Source: Prorocentrum cordatum (Eukaryota; Sar; Dinophyceae; Prorocentrales; Prorocentraceae). From it: DNA of 64,000 nt. The position numbers were made by a program, and so were the translations under genes. Positions within the stretch are counted from its first letter, which is position 1; the number at the start of each line of letters is the position of its first letter. The notes under the pieces are model-generated. The model ran no database searches. It saw only the letters and a list, made by a program, of their open reading frames with translations, and was not told the DNA's origin. The DNA lies in assembly GCA_963575745.1 (NCBI GenBank), contig CAUYUJ010005625.1:239146-303145 (forward strand). The letters run 5' to 3'. This document shows positions 39,721 through 50,819 of this stretch, piece after piece.

Positions 39721-40465
39721 TTTTTTTTTTTCGTGAATTTGTTGAGCATATCTCGAGCGAAACGCTTGTTTTGTGTTATAGATTGTCTTCTCCTGGGGAC
39801 CAGAATTTAGAGGATCTCTCAAGCGAAATGCTTGGTTTCACGTGCCCAGGTCTTGAGGATGTCTCGAGCGAGACGCTTGGTTTCACGCCTCCAGGTTGCC
39901 CAGGCAGAGGTCAAGCGCCAGGATTTGTTGAGGATGTCTCGAGCGAGACGCTTGGTTTCACGCGTCCTCGTCGCCCAGGCGGATGTCTAGAATGAGGAGG
40001 TGTTGAGGAAGTCTCGATCGAGATGCTTGTTTGCACGTGTCCAGGTTGCCCAGGCGGATGCCTAGCATGAGGATGTGTTGAGAATGTCTCGAGAGATACG
40101 CTTGTTTTCACGTGTCCAGGTCGCCCAGGCGGATGTCTAACATGAAGATGTGTTGAGGATGTCTCGAGCGAGACGTTTGCTTTCACGTGTACAGGTCGCC
40201 AAGGCGGATGTCTAGAATGAGGAGGTGTTGAAAACGTCTCGAGCGAAACGCTTGTTTTCACGTGCCCAGGTCACCCAGGCGGACGTCTCACATGAAGATG
40301 TGTTGAGGATGTCTCGAGCGAACTACTTGTTTTTACGTGTCCAGTTCGCCCAGGCGGATGTCTAGCATGAGAACGTGTTGAGGATGTGTTGAGCAAAACG
40401 TTTGTTTTCACGTGTCCAGGTCGCTCAGGCGGATGGCTAGAATGAGGATTTTGACAGGATGTCTC
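39721..40465. repeat. Repeat R2 tandem block
   Basis: Units of about 85-90 bp: GAGGATGTCTCGAGCGAGAC, GCTTGTTTTCACGTG, CCAGGTCGCCCAGGCGGATG, TCTAGCATGAGGA. At least seven units. Confidence 0.9.
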
Positions 40466-40469
40466 GAGC

Positions 40470-41340
40470 GAAACGCTTGTCCCCAGCACGTTCCGTAGCG
40501 CGTCCCCTTGGCACGTCCCGCGGTGCGTCCGTTCCAATGGCACGTCCTCTGGCATGTCGCTTGGCGCGTCCCTTGAGACGTTCCGCGGCGCGTCCTCCTG
40601 GCATGTCCCCCTTTTAATTAGCTCTGCTGCAGATACTATGTGTTCAGGCAGCTCGAGCTTAAGATCCAGATCAGTTCGGTCAGGACTCGGATGCAAAGGA
40701 GGACTCGATCCACGACGCTATAGAGCACAACCGCGGCATGGCACATCGCAATTCAGCACGGTGCAGCACAGCACAGACTTCGGCACGGTACATCAAGATC
40801 GATGCAATCAGCATTGCAACCTGGCACGTTCCTTGGCACGTTCCGTGGGGCGTCCCTTGGCGAGTCCCCCAGGCACGTCGCGTGGCGCGTCCCCTGGCAC
40901 ATTCCGTGGCACATCCATTGGCACCTTTTGTAGCACGTCCCCTTGGCACGTCCTACGGTGCGACCCCATGGCACGTCCCCTGGCACGTCGCCTGGCGCGT
41001 CCCTTGGGACGTTTCGCGGCGCGTCCTCCTGGCATGTCCCCCTGTCAATTAGCTTTGGGGCAGCTACTATGTGTTCAGGCAGCTCGAGCTTAAGATCCAG
41101 ATCAGTTCGGTCAGGACTCGGATGCAAAGGCAGACTCGATCCACGACGCCATAGAGCACAACCGCGGCATGGCACGTCGCCGCAATTCAGCACGGCGCAG
41201 CACAGCACAGCCCTCGGCACGGTACATCAAGATCGATACAATCAGCATTGCACTTGCCCGTCACCCAATCAGGGGTCTTTGAAAACGTTGCCATGCGTAA
41301 CATTTCTATATTTTTTTCCGGGTTCGTGGGTCGATCATGT
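40470..41340. repeat. R4-R5-R4-R5-R6 block
   Basis: R4 at 40480-40612 and 40820-41044, R5 at 40613-40819 and 41045-41252, R6 at 41258-41340. The R4+R5 period is about 431 bp. Confidence 0.9.
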
Positions 41341-42055
41341 TACGTGTCCAGGCCACCAAGGGGGGGGCATCTAACATGGTTGCCCAGAGTTGACACCCAC
41401 GTTTTTACGTGTCGAGGCCGCCCAGAGGGATATCTAACATGGTTGTCCCGAGCTGACACCACGTTTTTCAACGTGTCCAGGCCACCCAGGGGTGTATCTA
41501 ATATGGTTGCCCAGAGCTGGCACCATGTGTGTTTACGTGTCCAGGCCACCCAGTCGGGTATCTAACATGATTGTCCCGAATTGGAACCACGGATTTTCAC
41601 ATGTCCAGGCCGCCCAGGGGGGTATCCAACATGGCGTCGGGCCCAATGCCGAATTATGAGGAAACGCACGGGGGGCCGAAAAGCGCTAACCGAACACATA
41701 ATGTCCCAATACAGAAAAGTTATGTTTTCTTGCTCCGGACAGGGGGTTGCGCTTTGGGGGCCTCTCCAGGGAAGACACTGCGAATATGTCTTGAGCGGGA
41801 GCGAGAATTCAGCGTATCCAGGTCACGCAGGGGGTATCTAACATGGTTGTCCCGAGCTGGAAACACATGTTTGTTCATGTCCCCCGAGCTGGAACCACGT
41901 TTTTGCGTGTCCAGGCCACCCAGGGGGGTATCTGACATGGTTGTCCCGAGTTGGCACCACGTATTTTTACATGTCCAGGCCACCCAGGGGGGGGCATCCA
42001 ACATGGTTGCCCCGAGCTGACACCACGTGTTTTAACGTGTCCAGGCCACCAGCAC
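41340..42055. repeat. CCAGGCCACCCAGGGGGGTATC minisatellite
   Basis: Units of about 60 bp (GTGTCCAGGCCACCCAGGGG, TATCTAACATGGTTG, CCCGAGCTGACACCACG), interrupted by unique sequence at about 41640-41815. Confidence 0.9.
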
Positions 42056-43210
42056 GATGCTTGTCCCCAGCACGTTCCGTAGCGCGTCCGCACGTCCCGC
42101 GGTGCGTCCCCGCGGCACGTCCCCAGGCACGTCGCTTGGCGCGTCCCTTGGGACATTCCGCGACGCGTCCTTCTGGCATGTTTCCTTGTCAATTAGCTTT
42201 GGGGCAGCTACTATGTGGACTATGTGCTCAGACAGCTCGAGCTTAAGATCCAGATCAGTTCGGTCAGGACTCGGATGCAAAGCAGGACTTGATCCACAAC
42301 ACTATCGAGCACAATCTCGGTATGGCACATCGCAGTTCAGCACGGCGCAGCACAGCACAGCCCTCGGCACGGTACATCAAGATCGATACACTCGCTCAGC
42401 ATTGCAACTTGGCACGTTCCTTGGCACGTTCCGTTGCGCTTCCTGTGGCTAGTCCCCTTGGCACGCTGCGCGGCGCGACCCTTGGCACGTTCCGTGGCAC
42501 GTCCATTTGCACGTTCCGTAGCGCGTCCCCTTGGCACGTCTCGCGGCACGTCCCCATGGCACGTCCCTTGGCACGGCGCCTGGCGCGTCCCTTGGAACGT
42601 TCCGCGGCGCGTCTTCCTAGCATGCCTCCCTGTGAATTAATTCTGGGGCAGCTACTATGTGCTCAAGAAGCTCGAGCTTATGATCCAGATCAGTTCGGTC
42701 AGGACTCGGATGCAAAGGAGGACTCGATCCACAACGCTATAGAGCACAATCGCGGCATGGCACATCGCAATTTAGCCCGGCGCAGCGCAGCACAGCACAT
42801 CAAGATCGATACACTCAGCCTTGCAACTTGGCACGTTCCTTGGCGCGTTCTGTGGCGCGTCCGGTGGCGAGTCCCCCTGGCACGTCGCGCGGCGCGTCCC
42901 CTGGCACGTCCCCTGGCACGTCCATTGCCACGTTCCGTAGCGCGTCCATTTGGCACGTCCCGCGGTGCGTCCCCATGGCACGTCCCCTGGCGCGTCCGTT
43001 GGGACGTTCCGCGGCGCGTCCTCCTGGCGTGTCGCCCTGTCAAGTAGCTCTGGGGCAGCTACTATATGTTCAGGCAGCACGAGCTTAAGATCCAGATCAG
43101 TTCGGTTAGGACTCGAATGCAAAGGAGGACACGATCCACAACGCCCACAACGCTATAGAGCACAATCGCGGCATGGCACATCGCAATTCAGCACGGCGCA
43201 GCACAGCACA
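42056..43210. repeat. R4-R5 block, three periods
   Basis: R4 at 42060-42187, 42410-42633 and 42830-43039 alternates with R5 at 42188-42410, 42634-42829 and 43040-43210. Confidence 0.9.
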
Positions 43211-43904
43211 CGCTCACGTTCAAGAACTTGTTGAGGATGTCTCGAGCGAAACGCTTGTGCCGGAGACTTCAGGAACCTGGACGCCCAAGGATTGCCCCAG
43301 GGGGCCCTGGGAGTGCGGACGAAAAGTAATTTACCAGGCAACGTGGCCTTGGGAGCGCGGACGCAGTTTAGTTTATCAGGGATCGTGGCCCTGGGAGCGC
43401 GGACGCAGTGTAGTTTACGAGGGATCGCGGGACAGGGAGAGCGGACGCAGCGTAATGGACGATGGGTCGTGGTCCTGGGAGCGCGGACGTGATGCAATTT
43501 ACGAGGGATCGTGGCCTTGGGAACGCGGACGCAGCGTAGTGTACTGGGGATCGTTGCCCTGGGGTGGCGGACACAGCGTAATTCACAAAGGAATGTTGCC
43601 CTGGGAGCGTGAACGCAGCGTAATTCACGAGGGAGCGCGGCCCTGGGAGCGCGAACGCAGCGTAGTTTATGAGGGACCGTGGCCCAGTGAGAGCGGACGC
43701 AGCGTAATGTACGATGGATCGTGGCCCTGGGAGCGCGGACGCAGTTTAGTTTACGAAGGATCGTGGCCCTGGGAGAGCGGACGCAGCGTAGTTTACGAGG
43801 GATCGTGTCCCTGGGAGCGCGGACGCAGCGTAATTCACGAGGGATCGTGGCCCTGGGAGCGCGGACGCAGCGTAATTTCCGAGGGTCCTGGCCCTGAGTC
43901 AGGG
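43211..43904. repeat. R2 word, then R3 tandem block
   Basis: GAGGATGTCTCGAGCGAAAC at 43232 is followed by about fourteen R3 units of 42 bp (43295-43900). The long plus-strand ORF here, reading GSWPWERGRSVVYE, exists because the unit length is a multiple of three. Confidence 0.92.
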
Positions 43905-44660
43905 ACGTCCCACGGCACGTTCCCTGGCGCGTTCCCCGGCACGTTCCCTGGCGCGTCGCCTGGCACGTTCCCGTGCGCGTTCTGTGGCGCGTTCCGTGGC
44001 GAGTCCCCCTGGCGCGTCGCGCGACGCGTCCCCTGGCACGTCCCGTGGCACGTCCCGTGGCACGTCCATTGGCACGTCCCCTGGCGCGTCCCTTGGGACG
44101 TTCCGCGGCGCGTCCTCCTGTCATGCCCCCCTGTCGATTAGCTCTGGGGCAGCTCGAGCTTAAGATCCAGAACAGTTCGGTCAGGACTTGGATGCAGAGG
44201 AGGACTCGCGGCATGGCATGTCATGTTGCGCTTCAGCACGGCGCAGCACAGCACAGCCTTTGGCACGGTACATCAAGATCGATACACTCAGCCTTGCAAC
44301 TTGGCACGTTCCCTGGCACGTTTCGTGGCGCGCCCCATGGCGAATCCCCCTGGCACGTCGTGCGGCGCGTCCCCTGGCACGTCCCCTGGCACGTCCATTG
44401 GCACGTTCCGTAGCGCGTCTATTTGGCACGTCCCGCGGTGCGTCCCCACGGCACGTCCCCTGGCGCGACCCCTGGCGCGTTCCTTGGGACGTTCCTCGTC
44501 GCGCCCCCCTGGCGTGTCGCCCTGTAAGTTAGCTCTGGGGCAGCTACTATGTGCTCAGGCAGCACGAGCTTAAGATCCAGATCAGTTCGGGCAAGGACTC
44601 GGATGCAAAGGGGGACTCGATCCACAACGCTATAGAGCACAATCGCGGCATGGCACATCC
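43905..44660. repeat. R4-R5 block, two periods
   Basis: R4 at 43905-44133 and 44300-44524, R5 at 44134-44300 and 44525-44660. These R5 copies are shorter than those at 31-41 kb. Confidence 0.88.
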
Positions 44661-44765
44661 GTCCCAGGGGCTCGTGAGTCGATCCTGTTGGAAGGTTTGG
44701 GGCCTCTGGGGCCTCTCGCCGGGCCTCGGGGTTCCGTCGAAAACGTCTCGGGATGAAACGCTGGC

Positions 44766-44884
44766 CGAAGGATTGCAAAAAAACGAAGGATTGCAAAAAA
44801 ACCTGGATTGGAAAAAAAACCCAGGATTGCAAAAAAAACCCTAGGGTTTTTGTTGCAATCCTTCGGTTTTTTTGCAATCCTTCG
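44766..44884. repeat. Near-perfect hairpin with A7 and T7 tracts
   Basis: The left arm has CGAAGGATTGCAAAAAAA twice in tandem. The right arm has the complement TTTTTTTGCAATCCTTCG and a variant of it. Arms of about 38-40 bp enclose CCTGGATTGG, A8 and CCCAGGATTGC, A8, then CCCTAGGGTTT. Each arm is a direct repeat, so several slipped pairings are possible. Confidence 0.88.
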
Positions 44885-45233
44885 AGGAAAGTGTTGGGAC
44901 TTCTGGGGAGCGCCCCTTGAGCACGTTGAGGCATCGCACGTCTGGGTCGACGCCGGAGCATCGGACACCCCCGCTGGGGCTCACTTGGCCGCAGACACCC
45001 TTCCAAACCGGGTCCCCCGCCGGCCTTCAGAAAAGTCTGACCTGCAGGGGTCGGGCCCGCATGTGGTTGCTTGTCTTACTCCCCATGGAGGGCCCATCGG
45101 GTTCGACGCCCTTCTCGAGAGATCGTCGATACGGCATGGGCCCCCGAGGGGGAAGGAGGAGCCAGTTGTAGCTGGTCGGCCCCAGACATCCGTTCTCGAT
45201 TCTATTTGGAAGTCCCGGCCTTCTTCTCCGCGG
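44885..45233. other. Unannotated stretch
   Basis: No gene or repeat family recognised. Confidence 0.4.
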
Positions 45234-45620
45234 GGCCCGTTCTTTTCCCAGAAAGGGCGGGGGCCCAGGGTTCTGTTTTAGTAGGTTTATCCCCAGAATC
45301 GACTTGAGACGGGCCGGCGAAATTATTCTGCGATGGATAACGAGGTCGCGTGGGTCCGACGAATCATATTTCGAGGATATCCCGAGCGAAGCGATGTTTT
45401 TTTGTGGAGTTCCCAGAAAGGGCTCGGGCCCAGGGTTTTCTTTAGGTGATTCACCCTCCGGCCTCGGCTTGAGGTGGGCCCGCGGAATTATTCTGCGATA
45501 AATATTAAGGAAAGGGTGGGCTGGCGAATTTAGAGTTGAGGATGTCCTTAGCGAAATGCTGGTTTTTGACATTCCGATCGATGAATCGCATGTGAAGTAA
45601 GCATTTCCGTTTGTTGCGGA
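45234..45620. repeat. Repeat R1, copy 5 (two heads) plus R2 words
   Basis: CCAGAAAGGGCGGGGGCCCA at 45247 and CCAGAAAGGGCTCGGGCCCA at 45412 each start an R1 unit. They end with GGGCTGGCGAATTTAGAG and GAGGATGTCCTTAGCGAAAT. Confidence 0.82.
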
Positions 45621-45714
45621 TGTCTCAAGAGAAACGCTCGTTTTGCGGACTTTGTTGAGGATGTTTTGAGCGAAATGCTTGTTTTGGAGACTTATAGGAA
45701 TTTGGACACCCAAG

Positions 45715-46562
45715 GATGCCCCAGGGGGCCCTGGGAGTGCGGACGCAGCGTAATTTACCATGGATCGTGGCCCTGGGAGCGTGGACGCAGCTTAGTTTAG
45801 CAGGGATCGTGGCCCAGGGAGAGCGGACACAGCGTGGTCTACGAGGGATCGTGGCCCTGGGAGCCCTGATGCTGAGTAATTTACAAGGGATCGTGGCCCT
45901 GGGAGCGCGGACGCAGTGTAGTTTACGACGGATCCTGGCCCTGGGGGGGCGGACGCAGCGTAGTTAATGAGGGACCGTGGCCCAGGGAGAGCGGACGCAG
46001 CGTATGTACGATGGATCGTGGCCTTGGGAGCGCGGACGCAGCGTAATGTACGATGGAGCGTGGCCCTGGGAGCGCGGACGCGACGCAGTTTACGAGGGAT
46101 CGTGGCCCTGGAAGCGCGGACGCAGCAGATATAGTTTACGATGGCTCGTGGCCTTGGGAGCGCAGGCAGCGTAATTTACGAGGGATCGTAGCCCTTGGGG
46201 GGCCAACACAGCGTAATGTTGGGGATCGTGGCCCTGGGAGCGCGGACGCAGCATAATTTACGAGGGCTCGTGGCCTTGGGAGCGCGGACGCAGCGCAATT
46301 TGCGAGGGATCGTGGCAATTTGGGGCTGACCCAGCGCAATTTATTAGGGACCGTGGCCATGGACGCGCGGACACAGCGTAATTCACAAGGGAGCGCGGCC
46401 CCGGGGGGTCGCGGACGCAGCGTAGTTTACTTGGGCTCGTGGCCCAGGGAGGACGGGCGCAGCGTAATGTTTGATGGATCGTGGCCCTAGGCTTAGGTAC
46501 GCGGATCGTGGCCCTGGTAGCACGGACGCAACGTAATTTCCTAGGGATCCTGGCCCTGGGTC
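45715..46562. repeat. Repeat R3 tandem block
   Basis: About twenty units of 40-45 bp (GGATCGTGGCCCTGGGAGCG, CGGACGCAGCGTAATTTACG). This is the longest R3 block in the window. Confidence 0.92.
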
Positions 46563-47455
46563 AGGGACGTCCCGCGGCACGTTCCCTGGCGCGTTCCCTG
46601 GCACGCTCCCTGGCGCGTCGCCTGGCACGTTCCCTGGCACGTTCCGTGGCGCGTCCCGTGGCGAGTCCCCTTGGCACGTCGCACGGCGCGTTCCTTGGCA
46701 CGTCTGGTGGCACGTCCATTGGCACGTTCTGTAGCGCGTCCCCTTGGCACGTCCCGCGGTGCGTCCCCATGGCATGTCCCCTGGCACGATTCCTGGCGCG
46801 TCCCTTGGGACGCTCCGCGGCGCGTCCTCCTGTCATGTCCCCCTGTCAATTAGCTCTGGGGCAGCTTCCATGTGCTCAGACAGCTCGAGCTTAAGATCCA
46901 GATCAGTTCGATCAGGACTCGGATGCAGAGGAGGACTCGATCCACAACGCAATAAGGCACAATCGCGGCATGGCACATCGCAATTCAGCACGGCGCAGCA
47001 CAGCACAGCCTTCGGCACGTACGTCAAGATCGAGATTTTCAGCCCTGCAATCTGGCACGTTCCCAGGCACGTTCCGTGGCGCGTCCCATTGCGAGTCCCT
47101 CTGGCACGTCTCGCGGCGCGTCCCCTGGCGCGTCTCGTGGCACGTCCATTGGCACGTTCCGTAGCGCGTCCCCTTTGGCACGTCCCGCGGCGCATCCCCA
47201 TGGCACGTCCCCTGGCACGATTCCTGGCGCGACCCTTGGGACGTTCCGCGGCGCGTCCCCCTGGCGTGTCTCCCTGCCAAATATCTCTGGGGCAGCTACC
47301 ATGTGCTCAGACAGCTCGAGCTTAAGATCCAGATCAGTTCGGTCAGGACTCGGATGCAGAGGAGGACTCGATCCACAACGCAATAGAGCACAATCGCGGC
47401 ATGGCACATCGCAATTCAGCACGGCACAGCACAGCACAGCCCTTGGCACGGCAGA
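46563..47455. repeat. R4-R5 block, two periods
   Basis: R4 at 46565-46849 and 47053-47274, R5 at 46850-47053 and 47275-47455, period about 425 bp. Directly follows R3. Confidence 0.9.
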
Positions 47456-47629
47456 TCTATCCGGCCCAAGATGTGCCGCAGAAAAACGCGGTCTAGGACT
47501 CCAGACGTGATTTTCCACGATGTTGCACATTTTCTGGAGAATTGAGACGGCCAGTTTGACTTTGATTTCGGTCTCTGAGGTTCTCTGCTGGGCCGCGGGA
47601 CCTTCACAAGACGACTCACGAAACATGAT

Positions 47630-47712
47630 CGACCCACGGACCCGGAAAGGAGCATAGAAATGTAAGGCGTGGCAGCGTTTTCAAGACACCTGGTTGGGCG
47701 ACGGGCAGTTGC
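47630..47712. repeat. Repeat R6, inverted copy
   Basis: CATGATCGACCCACGGACCC, GGAAAGGAGCATAGAAATGT, TTTTCAAGACACCTGG and TTGGGCGACGGGCAG are the reverse complement of R6. Confidence 0.85.
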
Positions 47713-47878
47713 AATGCTGAAAATGTACAGAACGTTCGGTTCTCATGTGCGAGGAGAGCACGACCCACCCCCACCCCCAGCCAGGACTCCCACTCCCGAC
47801 CTCGTGATCCAGGAGGCCCTGGCTGGCGGCAGGGGTGGGCTTCTTGGGGCTTTCTAGGGGGCCAAGAATCGAATAGTC

Positions 47879-48028
47879 GTAAGAGTGACCTTTCGCCGGA
47901 GTGACCTTTGGTGCGGGCCCAAGGGGGTCCCCCGATCGCCGCACGCGATGCGATTGTAGCGTCTTGCGCTCTTGTGTTGGGTCCCCCCGCGGCCCCCCAA
48001 AAGCCGCGCACCAAAGGTCACTCTTACC
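47879..48028. mobile_element. MITE-like element (GTAAGAGTGACCTTTGGTGCG)
   Basis: The left end GTAAGAGTGACCTTT, with GAGTGACCTTTGGTGCGG at 47899, is mirrored by CGCACCAAAGGTCACTCTTA at 48008-48027. The inversion continues through GGGGGTCCCCC and GGGTCCCCCCG. 150 bp. Confidence 0.7.
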
Positions 48029-48053
48029 CAGGGTCACTCTTGCGCGTAGCCGA

Positions 48054-48275
48054 AAGAAGCCACCCTCGCCCCCAGCCGTGACTCCCCAGATCGGCAAACA
48101 GACGTCGACCCTGTGAACGGAACAGCAAACGCCACCAGTTTTGCACAGGGGGCTTCTTGGGGTTCTATGGGGGCCAAGAAGCCACCCTCGCCCCCAGCCG
48201 TGACTCCCCAGATCGGCAAACAGACGTCGACCCTGCGAACGGAACAACAAACGCCACCAGTGTTGCACATCACCT
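48054..48275. repeat. Direct duplication, about 98 bp, 122-bp offset
   Basis: AAGAAGCCACCCTCGCCCCC, CAGATCGGCAAACAGACGTC and GAACGGAACA(G/A)CAAACGCCA occur at 48055 and again at 48177 with few differences. Confidence 0.93.
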
Positions 48276-48576
48276 GGTCGGCGTGTCCCCTGCTTGCTCT
48301 CCTCAGGAGAGGAAAAAACACAGACACAATTAATCGCCCACTCCCAGGAAAATATGGGAAAATATGGGAAGTGGGGGGGAAGACAACAACCCAGGAAATG
48401 TTGGAAAAAATGGGGAATCCTTTTATTTGTGTGTATTTATTTGTGTGTCCCAGTTCCCCTTCATCGCCTTCCACTCCTCTAGCGCAGGCCGCATCTTCCT
48501 GCTGGCGGCGATGCCGTCCACGTGACGGGCCCCCCCCGCCGGCGACTTCTGCCCGGCTCGGGGCACTCGAATGCCG

Positions 48577-48895
48577 TCGGGGCCCTGAAGAAGGAGCCCT
48601 TTTCGTTGGGGAGGGGCTCGGTGTTCCCTATTTGTTCTGCAGTTTGCCTTCGCTTTTCCTGAGGTTTCCCATGGGAAATCGAAGTTCAACTTATGGGAGA
48701 AAGGGGCCTCGTTCCTTATTCAGGGTTCCTTAGGCCAGACCCCCTTTTCGTTAGGGAGGGGGCTCCGCGTTCCTTAAGTGTGTCACAGCTTGCCTCAGGC
48801 TTTCGTTACGTTTTCGACAGGAGATCGAATGTTAACTTCTGGAAAAAAAGGGGCCTCGTTCCTTATTTAGGGTTCCTTAGGTCAAGCCCCCGACT
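48577..48895. repeat. Direct duplication, units of about 145-150 bp
   Basis: CCCTTTTCGTT(G/A)GGGAGGGG, GTTTTCGACAGGAGATCGAA or its variant, and GGGGCCTCGTTCCTTATT(C/T)AGG occur twice. Confidence 0.85.
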
Positions 48896-49187
48896 GTATG
48901 TGAGATTCCGATCTGGCCTTTTGTTGAGGAGAAACTTGAGCAGAGAGGCGATCGCCGATCTGGTCCCCGAGTCCACAAGATTCGACGGGATCTCGGTTCC
49001 GATCTGGCTTCCCGATCCGATGCTGGCTCCGATTGCCCTTCGGCCAGGAGATCGACCACAGGATAACATTTACCACGAAGTTGTTTTTATTTTGGTCGGA
49101 CCTACAACAAGCACGGAGACTGCCCCGCAGATCTCGGAGCACCCGATGCATCTCTCATAGATTCGACGGGAAAATCAATTTAGGGGG
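48896..49187. other. Unannotated stretch
   Basis: GATCTGG/CGATCCGA-rich, no gene recognised. Confidence 0.4.
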
Positions 49188-49370
49188 TACTCCAGATTTC
49201 GTAATAAAAGGGAGGGGGTCTGGACCCTCCAAGACAAGCCATTTCAGACCTCCCCCGTGGGAGAACCCTCCAAAACATCGTCCCCAGACCCCCCAGGCCC
49301 TCCAAGATAGCCTGGAAGAGACCCCCCCCCGAAATGAGACCCCCCTCCCTTTATTACGAAATCTGGAGTA
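49188..49370. mobile_element. Mariner/Stowaway-like MITE with 30-bp TIR
   Basis: The left TIR (49188-49218, starting TACTCCAGATTTCGTAATAA) and right TIR (49341-49370, ending TTATTACGAAATCTGGAGTA) match except for one extra A. TA at both ends followed by CTCC is the pattern of Tc1/mariner-derived Stowaway-type MITEs, which insert at TA. The interior is C/A-rich and non-coding. Only one copy seen in the window, and the intact TIRs suggest it is young. Confidence 0.88.
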
Positions 49371-49559
49371 AGTCAATCGTGCTGCGCGCCGCCAATCGTC
49401 CAGCGGTCCGCATCTTCACGCTGGAGGCGATACCCTCCATGCGACGCGCCCTCCGCCGGCGACTGCGGGCCGCGGGCCTCCGGAACAGCTCGGGGTCCAC
49501 GCCAGGGAGGGACAGGCTTGGGAAGGTTTCGGCCAGAGCCCCGAATCATCAGGGCTGGG

Positions 49560-49672
49560 GGCCTCCTCCTCCTCCTCCTCCTCCGCCTCCTTCTCCTCCT
49601 TCTCCGCCTCCTCCTCCGCCTCCTCCTCCTCCACCTCCTCCTCCTCCTCCTCCTCCTCCTCCTCCTCGGTCA
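49560..49672. repeat. CCT/TCC tract
   Basis: About 110 bp of CCTCCT with CGCC interruptions, ending CCTCGGTCAG. Confidence 0.92.
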
Positions 49673-49900
49673 GGGACAGCTGCAGATTCGTGCCTCGGGG
49701 GCCCACACTGGAGGTGCCCCGGACCGCAGCTATCCTGGACGTTCCGGGCGCCCAGCCCTTCCGAATCATCAGGGCCTGGAGCAGTCAGGGGTAGCTACAT
49801 ATTCGTGCCTCGGGGGCCCAAACCGGAGGCACCCCGGACCGCAGCTTTCCTGGCTAATGCCGGGCGTCCCATTCCGGGTTGCGCACAGGCAGCCCCTCCA
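49672..49900. repeat. Tandem duplication of about 115 bp
   Basis: ATTCGTGCCTCGGGGGCCCA, CCCCGGACCGCAGC and CCGGGCG(C/T)CC occur at about 49687 and 49800. The word CGAATCATCAGGGC occurs at 49541 and 49761. Confidence 0.85.
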
Positions 49901-50014
49901 GGTATAGTCCCGGCTGGCCTCAGCAGTCGAACCGCAAGAACTTGCAACCACATAGACTGTCAGAGCCCCGCCCGGCTTGCTTGGATGAGAGGTTCCCCTT
50001 GGCGCATTTCGCGT

Positions 50015-50090
50015 GCCATGGAGGAATTCTTGCGCCTGTCCACGAGATCCCCGCGGACCTTAGAGAAATTCTGTTTATGCAGCTTTCGTT
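50015..50090. repeat. GCGCGG foldback element, partial
   Basis: CCACGAGATCCCCGCGGACC, TTAGAGAAATTCTGTTTATG is the right half of the foldback family. Confidence 0.5.
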
Positions 50091-50100
50091 ATTCTAAGCA

Positions 50101-50218
50101 TGATGGGCCTGTTTTCCACCACCACCATAGGTAGGAGAGGGAGAGGGTCCTCCTCCTCCACCTCCTCCTCCTTCCCCCCTCCAACTTATGGTGGTGGTGT
50201 TGGAAAACAGGCCCATCA
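50101..50218. repeat. Foldback hairpin TGATGGGCCTGTTTTCCA
   Basis: The left arm TGATGGGCCTGTTTTCCACC, ACCACCATAGGT (50101-50132) is mirrored by TATGGTGGTGGTGTTGG and AAAACAGGCCCATCA (50187-50218). The loop is a CCTCCTCC tract. 118 bp. Confidence 0.85.
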
Positions 50219-50359
50219 AAGCAGGCCCCCCGTGTAGTCCCCAGAGCGGTCTCAAAGCCTCAAACCTTGGGGCGTGGAGCGCCCCAGGGGCGCTGCCAGA
50301 GGCGGCGCCCGGGTGTGGAGATCGCCCCGGACTACTCGGGGTGCCTGCTGCGGCCAGTC

Positions 50360-50521
50360 TTAAGTCGGGCGTGTCCCTCCACAGGAGGAATATTCAAAAA
50401 TAGTAAGAAAATATTATGGGGACGATTTCTTTGACTATGTTTGACAATTCCTCTGGTACTTTGTTGACTACTCTTAATTTTCCGTCCAAGATCCGCCTGC
50501 AGGGGGACGTGCCCGACCTGA
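50360..50521. mobile_element. hAT-like MITE, copy 5
   Basis: The left end TTAAGTCGGGCGTGTCCC pairs with the right end GGGGGACGTGCCCGACCTGA. Flanks GGCCAGTC (50352-50359) and TGCCAGCC (50522-50529) agree at 6 of 8 positions, consistent with a decayed 8-bp TSD. Confidence 0.85.
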
Positions 50522-50601
50522 TGCCAGCCGGGGTTACTTGCCTGGGGGGGGGTTGTCTCCGTGCAGCCCGAAGCCTTCCCACATAGGCTCGGGGGGGGGG
50601 G

Positions 50602-50700
50602 GGATGGCATCGACCCTCAATCGCCCATCCATCTTCCCTGCTGCCCAGGCAGGTGCGGTGTCGCTATCGGGGACCTGCCAGGCGCTGCACCGTCGACCTC
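50602..50700. repeat. Dispersed repeat shared with the right end of the window
   Basis: GATGGCATCGACCCTCAATC, CGCCCATC, GCAGGTGCGGTGTCGCTATC and GGGGACCTGCC parallel about 63670-63760 (GGCATAGGGGGTGCATCGAC, AGGAAGGTGCGGATTCGCTA). Confidence 0.6.
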
Positions 50701-50702
50701 AG

Positions 50703-50819
50703 GCCGCTGTCCCCTCCCTCCGGAGCCGGTCCCCCCGTGACGTTGCTCTCAGCATCGTCGTGCTGCCTTACGGGGCGTCGGACGCGCTCGTGAACGGCAC
50801 GGCGCTAGGCGGCAGCCAG
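50703..50819 (+). CDS. Candidate exon, possibly middle of the methyltransferase-like gene
   Basis: After CGTCGACCTCAG the frame reads AAVPSLRSRSPRDVALSIVV, LPYGASDALVNGTALGGSQ. Its text resembles the region of FkbM methyltransferases after the SAM-binding motif, where a hydrophobic strand and a small-residue ASD..NGT segment are common. It lies on the same strand as, and between, the exons at 29513 and 53869. No clear 5' splice site is visible. This is a weak call, based on protein-like composition and position only. Confidence 0.3.

Noticed and set aside
43173-44214. Long ORFs on both strands over R3
   Set aside because: The unit length is near a multiple of three, so frames stay open. The same text (SWPWERGRSV) recurs with each unit and has no protein-family match.
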